Source: JAFDZV01 sp035549015 (lineage in GTDB: Bacteria > Bacteroidota > Ignavibacteria > OLB7). From it: a stretch of DNA of 64,000 bases. The notes below the pieces were generated by a model. That model saw only the letters and a program-made list of their open reading frames with translations. It was not told the origin of the DNA and did no database searches. Below, piece after piece: positions 25,364-33,644 of this stretch. The position numbers were made by a program, and so were the translations under genes. How positions within the stretch are numbered: the first letter of the stretch is position 1; every line of letters begins with the position of its first letter. The stretch is taken from assembly GCA_035549015.1 (NCBI GenBank), contig DASZRW010000081.1, positions 1 to 64,000 of the forward strand. The letters run 5' to 3'.

Positions 25364-26839
25364 ATGCTCGGGAAACTCCTTCAACCCGAAATTCAGAACC
25401 TGCTCGAGCAGCGGGAGTACGAGACACTTCGCGAGATCTTCGATGAGTGGACGCCGGTTGATCTGGCGGAGCTTGTCAACGATTTCCCCGAGGAAGATCA
25501 GGTCACTCTGTTCCGTGCCTACCCGCACTCCGCAGCCGCGAAGGTGTTCGAGTACATCGATCTCGATGCGCAGGAGACACTGCTTCACAGCCTGAGCACG
25601 GAGGAAGTGTCATCCATCCTGAACGACATGGCTCCGGACGATCGAACGGAGTTGTTCGAGAGCCTCCCATCCGGCGTCGCCGGCCGCATGATGCTTCTCC
25701 TCTCGCCGGAGGAACGTGCCGTGGCACAGACGCTGCTCGGGTATCCGGAGGGAAGCGTCGGGCGATTGATGACGCCGGACTATATCGCCGTCCGCGCCGC
25801 ATGGACCGTGAAGCAGGTGCTGGATTACATTCGCCGTTACGGAAAGAACTCCGAGACGATGGATGTGATCTATGTCGTGGATCGGGAGTTGAAGCTGATC
25901 GACGACATCGTGATCCGCGAGTTCCTCCTCTCGCCGCTCGATACACCGGTCTCGGACATCATGGACGGCCGGTTCGTTGCGCTGAAGGTCTCCGACCTGC
26001 AGGAGGTTGCCGTTGAAGTGTTCCGGAAGTACGACCGTTCCGCGCTTCCGGTAATGGACGGCTCCGGCGCGCTCGTGGGCATCGTCACGATAGACGACGT
26101 CCTGGACGTTGCGGAGGAGGAGGCCACCGAGGACATCCAGAAGTTCGGCGGTCTCGAGGCTCTCGATGAGCCGTACGTGGACACGCCCCTCTTCGCAATG
26201 ATCCGCAAGCGTGCAAGCTGGCTGGTGGTGCTCTTCCTCGGGGAGATGCTCACGGCCACGGCCATGGGGTACTTCCAGAGCGAGATCGAGAAGGCGGTGG
26301 TGCTCGCGCTCTTCGTTCCGTTGATCATCTCCAGCGGCGGCAACTCCGGCTCGCAGGCCGCAACGCTGATCATCCGGGCGCTCGCGCTCGGCGAAGTGAG
26401 CCTGCGCGACTGGTGGTTCGTGATGCGCCGCGAGATCTACTCCGGGCTCCTGCTGGGCCTGATCCTCGGCGTGATCGGCTTCATCCGGATTGCCACCTGG
26501 ACACTCTTCAGCGATATCTACGGTCCGCACTGGGTGCTCGTGGGCCTCACCGTCACCTTCTCGCTGATCGGCGTCGTGCTCTGGGGCACGCTCTCCGGCT
26601 CGATGCTGCCGTTCGTGCTGAAGAAGTGCGGCGCGGACCCGGCCACATCCTCCGCCCCCTTCGTTGCGACGCTGGTGGATGTCACCGGCCTCGTGATCTA
26701 CTTCACCGTCGCGATGGTGGTGCTGCACGGAACGGTGATCAACAACACGCCGGAGAAGGGGAAGCCGGTGGGAGCTCGCCCGCAGCCGGCTCCGGTTCAC
26801 GCACGTACCACGGCGGCCATTCCGTCGTTCGCACATTGA
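25364..26839 (+). CDS. mgtE: magnesium transporter MgtE
   Basis: 491 residues from ATG 25364 (GGAGGA upstream). Order: MgtE N-terminal helical domain (about 10-130; DLAELVNDFPEEDQVTLFRA), two CBS domains (about 135-255; VGRLMTPDYIAVRAAWTVKQ; VSDIMDGRFVALKVSDLQEV) and a five-helix membrane domain (about 285-455) with the pore segment PLIISSGGNSGSQAATLIIR. In MgtE homodimers the N and CBS domains sense cytoplasmic Mg2+ and close the channel when it is high. The C-terminal tail after about 465 is Pro/Ala-rich. A good terminator lies at 26862. The in-frame extension back to 25133 is not protein-like. Confidence 0.95.
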   Translation: MLGKLLQPEIQNLLEQREYETLREIFDEWTPVDLAELVNDFPEEDQVTLFRAYPHSAAAKVFEYIDLDAQETLLHSLSTEEVSSILNDMAPDDRTELFESLPSGVAGRMMLLLSPEERAVAQTLLGYPEGSVGRLMTPDYIAVRAAWTVKQVLDYIRRYGKNSETMDVIYVVDRELKLIDDIVIREFLLSPLDTPVSDIMDGRFVALKVSDLQEVAVEVFRKYDRSALPVMDGSGALVGIVTIDDVLDVAEEEATEDIQKFGGLEALDEPYVDTPLFAMIRKRASWLVVLFLGEMLTATAMGYFQSEIEKAVVLALFVPLIISSGGNSGSQAATLIIRALALGEVSLRDWWFVMRREIYSGLLLGLILGVIGFIRIATWTLFSDIYGPHWVLVGLTVTFSLIGVVLWGTLSGSMLPFVLKKCGADPATSSAPFVATLVDVTGLVIYFTVAMVVLHGTVINNTPEKGKPVGARPQPAPVHARTTAAIPSFAH

Positions 26840-26861
26840 GGCGTATATTGGCGAAACCATT

Positions 26862-26887
26862 GCGGCACCCGAACTCCCGGGTGCCGC
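26862..26887 (+). terminator. terminator hairpin after mgtE
   Basis: GCGGCACCCG (26862-26871) pairs perfectly with CGGGTGCCGC (26878-26887) across an AACTCC loop, 22 bases after the mgtE stop, and is followed by TCATTTCGTC. Confidence 0.75.
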
Positions 26888-26977
26888 GTCATTTCGTCAT
26901 CGGTCCGGCAACGCACGTGCCCAGGCCAGTCCCCGCCTGAAGGCTTCGCACGTGTCATCCGGACGGCAGCTCGCGGT

Positions 26978-29392
26978 ATGGTGACCAATCTCCGACGGCG
27001 TGTTCCGGCTTCACTGCTGCTGTTCCTTCTGCTGACCCTGGGTGCGCACGCACAGGGGACACGAGGCACGGACTTCTGGGGCGGCTTCATCTACAACGTC
27101 GTCGGCGGGCAGTTGCCGCAACTGCAGGTGTTTGTCGTCTCCCACATCAACACAACCGGCACAATCTCCAATCCGCTCTCCGGCTGGTCGCAGAACTTCG
27201 GCGTGCCGGCGAACACCGGCATCGTTCTCACCATTCCGGCGCCGCTCTTCATGTCGTTCGGATCGGAGGGGGCGGAGAACAAGGCGTTCCATATCACCAC
27301 CTTCGACTCCGTGGAGGTGTACTGCATGAACTACCTGCCGGCGGAACTGGATGCGAGCTTTCTGCTGCCGACGGCTGCGCTCGGGAAGAGCTATCGCGTG
27401 CTCTCCTATTCCGGAACGGTGAGCCCCACCGGGCCCCTTCCATCGCAGTTCCAGATCGTCGCCACGCAGGATGGGACCAACATCGAGATCACGCCGGCCG
27501 CCACGACGCTCGCGGGCCATCCGGCCGGAACTCCGTTCAGCATTGCGCTCGACGCCGGCCAGGTCTATCAGGTGCAGTCCGAGAGCGACCTCACCGGTTC
27601 GCTGGTGCGCGCATTGAACGACAAGAGCTTTGCGGTCTTCGCCGGTGTGGTGCAGACCGTTGTGCCGCCAACCGCCACGCAGTTCGCCGATCATCTCTAC
27701 GAGGAGCTGTATCCGATGGAGCGATGGGGAACGTACTTCGTCGCGCTGCCGCTGCTGACGCGCGGTCGCGATCTGTACCGCGTGATGGCAGGTGCGGACA
27801 ACACCACCGTGGCGGTGCAGGGGATGCCGCCGTTCGTGCTCAACGCGGGCGAGTTCAGGGAGTTCGATCTGTCGCAGCCGACGGTGATTCAATCCAGCGA
27901 CGCGGTGGAGATTGCGCAGTATTCCTACAGCGGCCAGGTAGATTTCAACAGCTACTCCGATCCCGCTGTGCAGATGATCAATCCGGTGGATCACGTAAGC
28001 CACGATCTGATCTTCGAATCCTTTCCCGAGGGAGCAATCACGGACCATTACGTGAACCTCCTGACGCTCAACGCTTCGCTGGACCAGGTGATGCTGGACG
28101 GCTCGCCGATCGGCGCGCAGTTCGTGCCGGTGCCGGGCGATCCGTTCTACGCCTATGCGCGCCTGCATGTCGGGGCCGGCGCGCATCACGTCACATCCTA
28201 CTGGGGAGTGAACGCGGGCGTCTACGGCTTCGGCAGCGCAAGCGCCTACTCCTACGCCGCCGGCGCCGAGAACCTTCGCCCGTGCGCAACGCCCGTCATC
28301 AGGGCGCTCGGGGATACCGTCTTCTGCAAGGGGGGAAGCGTGGGGCTGGATGCCGGCCCCGGCTTCAAGTCCTATCAATGGTCCAGCGGGCAGGGGACGC
28401 AGAGCATCGTTGCGGATAGCAGCGGCACATATGCGGTGATCACGGTGGACAGCTCCGGCTGCCAGCGCCTGTCGCGGCCGGTGCACGTCACCGTGAACCC
28501 GCTCCCGTCGGCGGCGATCGCCGTGGCTCCGGATTCCGTCATCTGCCCGTGCGACAGCGCCGTGCTCACGGCTCCGCCGGGCTTGAAGTACACGTGGTCC
28601 ACCGGATCCGCTGCGCAGCGGATCGCCGTGCGGACCGCCGGAACCTACAGCCTCAGCGTCGCCGATACGTTCGGCTGCATCGCCGCCTCCTCCGTGACGA
28701 TCGCGATAGACGATGCCACGCCGATCGTTGCGCTCGGCGGCGGAAGCGCCGCTCCAAGCGAGCATCTACGCATCCCGCTGCATGTGGTCAACCGCGGCGA
28801 TATCGAGAACTGCGGACTCGTGGACTATACCGTCACCGTCCGCTTCAACAAGACGCTGCTCCACCTGGAGAACGTGAACGGCGCGGCCGTAACCGGCAAC
28901 ACGGTTGATTCGACATCCCGCACCCTCACCATCAGCGGCGTTCGCGGCGGCGACACGCTCGCCATGCTGGAGTTCTCCGCAGCGCTGGGCGACGCGGAGT
29001 CCACGCCGATCACGATCGAGAGCTTCCAGTGGACGAAGTGTTCCGCAGTGCACACGGACACCGCCGGTGGCACCTTCACCCTGCTTGGAATCTGTACCGA
29101 CGGCGGGCCGCGTCTGCTCGAGGTTCGGTCCGCGAGCGGCCTGAAGAGCATCGCGCCGAATCCGGCCGGGGATGATGTGACCATCGATTGCCAGATCATC
29201 GAACCCGGGAGCGTGGATCTCTACCTTGCCGATGCAGCGGGGCACAGGGTCATCACGCTTCTTCGGAGGACCGTTGCGCCCGGCCCGCTCAGCGTCGGCC
29301 TCAATACCCTCCGGCTCGCGTCCGGCGTCTACTACTGCGTGCTGGAGACGCCCAGCCAGCGCTTCGTGCGGCAACTGCACGTCGTTCGCTGA
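26978..29392 (+). CDS. secreted T9SS cargo with IgGFc-binding-like domain
   Basis: 804 residues. A signal peptide (ASLLLFLLLTLGAHAQ) precedes GTRGTDFWGGF, the hallmark opening of the IgGFc-binding N-terminal domain (about 28-440). Two Ig/PKD-like modules follow, each opening with a cysteine motif: VFCKGGSVGLDAGPGFKSYQ with WSSGQGTQSI, and VICPCDSAVLTAPPGLKYTW with STGSAAQRI. A cohesin-like beta segment follows (about 590-690), and last a type IX secretion C-terminal sorting domain beginning SIAPNPAGDDVTID. Inferred: secreted across the outer membrane and anchored or released at the cell surface, where it may bind glycans or proteins; the true ligand is not known. Confidence 0.88.
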   Translation: MVTNLRRRVPASLLLFLLLTLGAHAQGTRGTDFWGGFIYNVVGGQLPQLQVFVVSHINTTGTISNPLSGWSQNFGVPANTGIVLTIPAPLFMSFGSEGAENKAFHITTFDSVEVYCMNYLPAELDASFLLPTAALGKSYRVLSYSGTVSPTGPLPSQFQIVATQDGTNIEITPAATTLAGHPAGTPFSIALDAGQVYQVQSESDLTGSLVRALNDKSFAVFAGVVQTVVPPTATQFADHLYEELYPMERWGTYFVALPLLTRGRDLYRVMAGADNTTVAVQGMPPFVLNAGEFREFDLSQPTVIQSSDAVEIAQYSYSGQVDFNSYSDPAVQMINPVDHVSHDLIFESFPEGAITDHYVNLLTLNASLDQVMLDGSPIGAQFVPVPGDPFYAYARLHVGAGAHHVTSYWGVNAGVYGFGSASAYSYAAGAENLRPCATPVIRALGDTVFCKGGSVGLDAGPGFKSYQWSSGQGTQSIVADSSGTYAVITVDSSGCQRLSRPVHVTVNPLPSAAIAVAPDSVICPCDSAVLTAPPGLKYTWSTGSAAQRIAVRTAGTYSLSVADTFGCIAASSVTIAIDDATPIVALGGGSAAPSEHLRIPLHVVNRGDIENCGLVDYTVTVRFNKTLLHLENVNGAAVTGNTVDSTSRTLTISGVRGGDTLAMLEFSAALGDAESTPITIESFQWTKCSAVHTDTAGGTFTLLGICTDGGPRLLEVRSASGLKSIAPNPAGDDVTIDCQIIEPGSVDLYLADAAGHRVITLLRRTVAPGPLSVGLNTLRLASGVYYCVLETPSQRFVRQLHVVR

Positions 29393-29517
29393 GGCCGGAG
29401 ATCGCACTCTTTACGGGCCGCGGCTGCTGGCGTCCGTTCGGGCGCCTGTTACATCGCACTCGCCGCGTGTCTACCACCGTCACAGGTTGGTTCTATCTGA
29501 ACTTCCGGGGGAACACC

Positions 29518-30636
29518 ATGAAACGCTCCACGCTCATCTGCCTGCTGTTTCTCGCGTACTGCACCTTCGGCTATCGCCTCGGCGTCACGAGCGATGGGAT
29601 CTCGAAGATCTATCTCGCGGGAAACACTCTCATCCGCACCACTCCGGGCACGGGGATCCGCTTCTACGACCTGTCGCGGCCAGCGTCTCCGCAGACGCTC
29701 GGTTCCATCGCCATCACGCAGAACAGCGATGTGGCGGTGAAGGGGCATTACATGTATGCGGATAATGGGCTGGACCTGCTCGTGTACGACATCGCGGACC
29801 TCGCGCATCCGGTGATGGTGGACTCCATTCACTATGCATTCCAGTCCGTCGGGCTGAGCTACATGATCGGCGAGACCATGGTCGGCGAGCGGAGCACCGG
29901 CTCCTCCGGCTGCCATGCCTGCTCGCAGGAGACTCCGGTGGCCGCTCCGTCCACCGGCCCCATGGTCTCGGGGGGCGCCGGCTCCACGAATCAGGCCGGC
30001 TCCATGGCCCGCTTCGCCGTTGTGGGAGACTATCTCTACTGCATCGACAGTTATTCGCTGCGGGTGTTCGAGATCATGGACCCGGCGCGGCCGCGGTACA
30101 AGAACCAGATTGAAATCGGATGGCAGATCGAGACGCTGTTTCCCTATCAGGACAAGCTCTTCATCGGCGGCAGCGACGGGATGTATATCTATTCGCTCGC
30201 ACATGCCGACAGCCCCGTGCAGCTCTCGGAGTTCCATCATGCGCGCCGCTGCGATCCGGTTGTCGCCGATGGGAAGTACGCCTACGTAACGCTGCGCAGC
30301 ACGGGAGCATGCGGCGGCAACGACAACCAGCTCGATATCCTGGACGTGAGCGACGTGGCCAACCCGCAACTTCTGAACGTCGTGCCGATGACCGGTCCCT
30401 ACGGCCTGGCAACCCGCAGCGGCCTTGTGTTCGTCTGCGACGGCTCGTCCGGCGTGACGATCGTGGATGCGACGAACCCGCAGAAGCCGGCGAAGGTGGG
30501 CGGGCTTGCCGGCATCACCGCGCACGACATCATCCTTGGAGACAATGTCATGATCGTTACCGCGGAGAGCGGCTTCTTCCTGTACGATCTCTCGGATCTC
30601 CGGAACCCGCGCCCGTGCGGCACGCTTCGGTTCTGA
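29518..30636 (+). CDS. LVIVD-repeat (beta-propeller) exported protein
   Basis: 372 residues from ATG 29518. A short hydrophobic export signal (STLICLLFLAYCTFGYRLG) is followed by repeats of the LVIVD type: GIRFYDLSRPASPQTLGSI, LLVYDIADLAHPVMVDSI, LRVFEIMDPARPRYKNQI, MYIYSLAHADSPVQLSEF, LDILDVSDVANPQLLNVV and GVTIVDATNPQKPAKVGG. Together they should form a propeller. A Cys/Gly/Ser/Pro-rich insert sits near residues 125-160. No T9SS tail is present, unlike its upstream neighbour. It follows 125 bases after that neighbour and may share its promoter. Function unknown. Confidence 0.85.
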   Translation: MKRSTLICLLFLAYCTFGYRLGVTSDGISKIYLAGNTLIRTTPGTGIRFYDLSRPASPQTLGSIAITQNSDVAVKGHYMYADNGLDLLVYDIADLAHPVMVDSIHYAFQSVGLSYMIGETMVGERSTGSSGCHACSQETPVAAPSTGPMVSGGAGSTNQAGSMARFAVVGDYLYCIDSYSLRVFEIMDPARPRYKNQIEIGWQIETLFPYQDKLFIGGSDGMYIYSLAHADSPVQLSEFHHARRCDPVVADGKYAYVTLRSTGACGGNDNQLDILDVSDVANPQLLNVVPMTGPYGLATRSGLVFVCDGSSGVTIVDATNPQKPAKVGGLAGITAHDIILGDNVMIVTAESGFFLYDLSDLRNPRPCGTLRF

Positions 30637-30662
30637 ACAGCACCGTTCCTGCTTCGAACGGC

Positions 30663-30700
30663 GCAGAGCCCGTATCCGCGTTTGCGGGTGCGGGCTCTGC
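30663..30700 (+). terminator. terminator hairpin after the LVIVD gene
   Basis: GCAGAGCCCG (30663-30672) pairs perfectly with CGGGCTCTGC (30691-30700); an inner CCGC/GCGG stem (30676-30679 / 30684-30687) extends it. ACATTTTCG follows, giving a short T-run. It lies 27 bases after the stop. Confidence 0.75.
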
Positions 30701-30790
30701 ACATTTTCGAGAGGGTGGGGCGCCGGGGGCCCGGCACCCCGAGGCGTTCGCGGCAATCATCCGGGCGGAGCGCGGCCCGTCCGGACTGTT

Positions 30791-30830
30791 CGCCATGCCC
30801 GCCGTTTCATCGCCATGCCCGCCGTTTCAT
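30791..30830. repeat. 20-base tandem duplication
   Basis: CGCCATGCCCGCCGTTTCAT occurs twice without a gap (30791-30810, 30811-30830) in the 306-base non-coding interval between the LVIVD gene and the YkgJ-type gene. The rest of that interval shows only the terminator upstream. Confidence 0.9.
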
Positions 30831-30942
30831 CGGCGTGCAGCCGGTTCCTCTTCGCTGTATGACGTTTCCTCCGGAACACCTATGTTCACGGCTTCTTCCC
30901 CGGCACCTTTGCCGATCTCTCTCAACGTAACCGATCTCTTCG

Positions 30943-31365
30943 ATGGCGAAGCCCAAATACGATTGCCTGAAGTGCGTGGGATATTGCTGCGCGATCTACG
31001 GCCGTGTCAGCGTGCGCGACACGGATGTTCGCCGGCTGGCGAAGCACTTCAAGGTGACGCCCGAGGTGGCCGAGCGGCGGTACACGAAGATGTTTGGCGA
31101 TGAGCGGGTGCTTCGGCGCTCCGCCGATCCGATCTTCGGCGAGTCGTGCATGTTCCAGGACCCGGAGCGCCGCATCTGCACCATCTACGACGCGCGCCCC
31201 AGGACCTGCCGGGACTGGCCCACGCACGGGCAGGCGGGACACTGTGTCTATTACGACATTCTCGAGTTCGAGCGCCGCCAGCAGGAGGACCCGGACTACG
31301 TGCCGCTGGTTCACATCGAACTGGTGGAGGGGGCGGGGTCGCTGGGAACGAAGAAGGAGGAGTGA
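30943..31365 (+). CDS. YkgJ-family cysteine-cluster protein
   Basis: 140 residues. The N-terminal CLKCVGYCC motif (C8, C11, C15, C16) and later C69, C79, C89 and C101 (ESCMF, RRICTIYDARPRTCRDWPT, AGHCVYY) match the CxxCxxxCC family, predicted to chelate zinc or an iron-sulfur cluster. One spacing differs slightly from the commonest CxxCxxCC pattern. Function is not known for most members. ATG 30943 has no clear Shine-Dalgarno. The C-terminus is charged and disordered. Confidence 0.87.
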   Translation: MAKPKYDCLKCVGYCCAIYGRVSVRDTDVRRLAKHFKVTPEVAERRYTKMFGDERVLRRSADPIFGESCMFQDPERRICTIYDARPRTCRDWPTHGQAGHCVYYDILEFERRQQEDPDYVPLVHIELVEGAGSLGTKKEE

Positions 31366-31415
31366 CCCGGTGCGCCGTTCATCCCCCTTCAATCTGTAAC
31401 ACCCCTGTGGTCTTC

Positions 31416-31446
31416 TTTGCCCACCAGAGGCCCTTCGCTAACTTTA
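31416..31446 (+). promoter_or_regulatory. promoter of the dihydrolipoyl dehydrogenase gene
   Basis: TTTG (31416-31419) and, after 19 bases, TAACTTTA (31439-31446) fit the Bacteroidetes -33/-7 pair (TTTG...TAnnTTTG) except for the last base. It lies about 100 bases before ATG 31547 in an otherwise featureless spacer. Confidence 0.55.
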
Positions 31447-31546
31447 CGATCGCTACGGCTGGCCGGCACCTCCGGCCCGCATGCGCCGCGGATGCGGCTC
31501 TCCCTTCGCGACATGCCTCTCTCATTCTTGAACCGTACCAACACAC

Positions 31547-32950
31547 ATGGCCGACAGCAATTTCGATCTGATCGTTATCGGTAGCGGACCCGGCGGTTAC
31601 ACGGCGGCGATTCGTGCGCACCAGCTTGGTCTGAAGACGGCAATCGTGGAACGCGATCGCCTCGGCGGCGTCTGCCTGAACTGGGGATGCATTCCCACGA
31701 AGGCGCTGCTGCGGAACGCGGAGCATATGCACTTCCTCAATCATGCAGCCGATTTCGGCTTCGGCATCGAAGGTGTGACGGTCGACTTCGAGCGCGTTAT
31801 CGCGCGCAGCCGCGAGGTTGCCGATGTCAACTCCTCCGGAGTGGAGTTCCTGATGAAGAAGAACATCGTCACGGTCTTCAAGGGGAACGGCTTCATTCCG
31901 CAGGCCGGCACCGTGGAGGTGCGCGACAACGACGGCAAGGTCACCGACACGCTCACCACGCGTGCCATCATCATCGCCACCGGCGCGCGGCCGCGGATGA
32001 TCCCGGGGATCGAGGTGGACCTCAAGCGCGTGATCACCTCCACGGAGGCGATGCTCCAGAAGGAGATCCCGAAGTCCATGATCATCATCGGCGCAGGCGC
32101 CATCGGCGTGGAGTTCGCATACTTCTACAACGCGTTCGGCACCAAGATCACCATCATCGAGATGCAGCCGCGCGTGGTTCCGGTGGAGGACGCGGACAGT
32201 TCGAAGGAGCTGGAGCGCGCGTTCAGAAAGCGGAAGATGGAGATCCTCACCGAGACGAAGGTGCTCTCCGCGAAGGCGGTCGGCGATGGAGTGGAGGTGG
32301 TTGTGGAGGACAAGAAGGGGCAGCAGAAGACTCTCACGGCGGACATCGCCCTGAACGCCGTCGGCGTGGTAGGGAACACGGAGAACATCGGCCTGGAAGG
32401 GCTGGGTGTTGCGATGGAGCGCGGATGGATCAAGGTGGATGAGTTCCTTCGCACCAATGTGCCGGGCATCTACTCCATCGGCGACGTGGCCGGCGCTCCC
32501 TGGCTCGCGCACAAGGCCTCGCACGAGGGCATTGTCGCGGCGGAGCATATCGCCGGGCACGCAACCCACGGCATCAACTACAAGACCATCCCGGGCTGCA
32601 CCTACTGCCAGCCGCAGGTTGCATCCGTTGGCCTTACCGAGGCCAAGGCGCGCGAGCTGGGCTACGATGTGAAGGTGGGGCGCTTCCCGTTCAAGGCGAG
32701 CGGCAAGGCACGGGCGATCGGCGAGACGGACGGCTTCGTGAAGCTGGTGATCGACGGCAAGTACGGCGAGATCCTCGGCGGTCACATCGTCGGCGTGGAG
32801 GCCACGGAGATGATCGCGGAGATCTGTACCGCCATCGCGGCCGAGGCCACCGCGGAGACGCTGATCAATACGATTCACGCCCACCCGACGCTCTCCGAGA
32901 GCGTCATGGAGGCGGCGGCCGACGCCTACGGCATGGCCGTGAACATGTGA
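31547..32950 (+). CDS. lpdA: dihydrolipoyl dehydrogenase (E3)
   Basis: 467 residues, the usual length. FAD-binding GSGPGGYTAAIRA (12-24), the redox disulphide GGVCLNWGCIPTKALL (C43, C48), the NAD-binding IIGAGAIGVEFAYFYNAFG and the C-terminal HAHPTLSE (H446, E451), which acts in trans in the dimer, are all present. It reoxidises dihydrolipoyl groups of 2-oxo-acid dehydrogenase or glycine-cleavage complexes with NAD+. No E1/E2 genes are adjacent, but lipB, which supplies the lipoyl precursor, lies 1.4 kb downstream. No ribosome binding site is obvious. Confidence 0.96.
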   Translation: MADSNFDLIVIGSGPGGYTAAIRAHQLGLKTAIVERDRLGGVCLNWGCIPTKALLRNAEHMHFLNHAADFGFGIEGVTVDFERVIARSREVADVNSSGVEFLMKKNIVTVFKGNGFIPQAGTVEVRDNDGKVTDTLTTRAIIIATGARPRMIPGIEVDLKRVITSTEAMLQKEIPKSMIIIGAGAIGVEFAYFYNAFGTKITIIEMQPRVVPVEDADSSKELERAFRKRKMEILTETKVLSAKAVGDGVEVVVEDKKGQQKTLTADIALNAVGVVGNTENIGLEGLGVAMERGWIKVDEFLRTNVPGIYSIGDVAGAPWLAHKASHEGIVAAEHIAGHATHGINYKTIPGCTYCQPQVASVGLTEAKARELGYDVKVGRFPFKASGKARAIGETDGFVKLVIDGKYGEILGGHIVGVEATEMIAEICTAIAAEATAETLINTIHAHPTLSESVMEAAADAYGMAVNM

Positions 32951-32966
32951 CATCGAGTTGAACGCT

Positions 32967-32990
32967 GCGGGGTGCCTTCGGGTGCCCCGC
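32967..32990 (+). terminator. terminator hairpin with UUCG loop after lpdA
   Basis: GCGGGGTGCC (32967-32976) pairs with GGTGCCCCGC (32981-32990), two pairs being G-U, closed by the very stable C(TTCG)G tetraloop. It starts 17 bases after the stop. Confidence 0.72.
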
Positions 32991-33078
32991 CTGCGTTCGG
33001 GCCCGGCCGGATGCATCACCGCTGCCGCCGCCCGGCCACTATCGTACTACGATATGCCGCTGACATACCGTTTGCGGC

Positions 33079-33564
33079 ATGACAACCGATCCGGTTATGA
33101 CGCTCGAAGAACAGTGTGTGGAAAGCTGGCGCATCGCCGCCAGAATCAACGGCTACCTTCTCGATTCGCTGGGCGACGATGCGCTTGCCGCCACGGCGGG
33201 CGCAACGGGACGAAGCGTCGGCGAAACGTTCGCCCACCTTCATAATGTGCGGCTGATGTGGCTCTCCGTTGCGGCGAAGGAGCTGATGGGAGGGATGGCC
33301 AAGATCGAGAAGGAGGCGGCAGGGGAGAAGGCCGGCCTGGCGGCGGCGCTCGAGGAGTCCGCGCTGGCGGTGGAGAAGCTGCTGGTCCAGGCGTTCGCAG
33401 CCGGCAAGGTGAAGAACTTCAAACCCCATCCCGCCGCATTCCTGAACTATCTGGTTGCGCACGAGGCGCATCACCGCGGGCAGATCATGATCGCCCTGAA
33501 GCAATCCGGCATCAGGCCGGACAGGAAGATCGCCTACGGCATGTGGGAATGGGGAGCGAGATGA
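33079..33564 (+). CDS. DinB-family metal-dependent protein
   Basis: 161 residues of the four-helix DinB/YfiT fold. The metal triad is visible as H53 (or H55) in ETFAHLHNVR and H128 and H132 in LVAHEAHHRGQIMIAL, the family hallmark. DinB-type proteins bind Zn, Ni or Mn; some are thiol-dependent transferases, most are unassigned. An inverted repeat ATGCCGC...GCGGCAT (about 33054-33080) covers the start codon and could mask it. An alternative in-frame start is ATG 33097. Confidence 0.88.
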   Translation: MTTDPVMTLEEQCVESWRIAARINGYLLDSLGDDALAATAGATGRSVGETFAHLHNVRLMWLSVAAKELMGGMAKIEKEAAGEKAGLAAALEESALAVEKLLVQAFAAGKVKNFKPHPAAFLNYLVAHEAHHRGQIMIALKQSGIRPDRKIAYGMWEWGAR

Positions 33565-33625
33565 GTGATGAGTGATGGATGATGATGGGTGATGAGTGAC
33601 GGAGTTATGGGTGATGCCCCATAAC
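33563..33625. repeat. GATGAGTGATGG-type low-complexity block ending in a hairpin
   Basis: Right at the DinB stop the sequence runs through imperfect copies of GATGAGTGATGG and GATGATGGGT, then GTTATGGG (33604-33611) pairs with CCCATAAC (33618-33625) in a perfect eight-base-pair hairpin with a TGATGC loop. The same words occur at 18305-18390 and 47381-47460. Confidence 0.65.
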
Positions 33626-33644
33626 GCAAAACTTCTTCGGTGTC

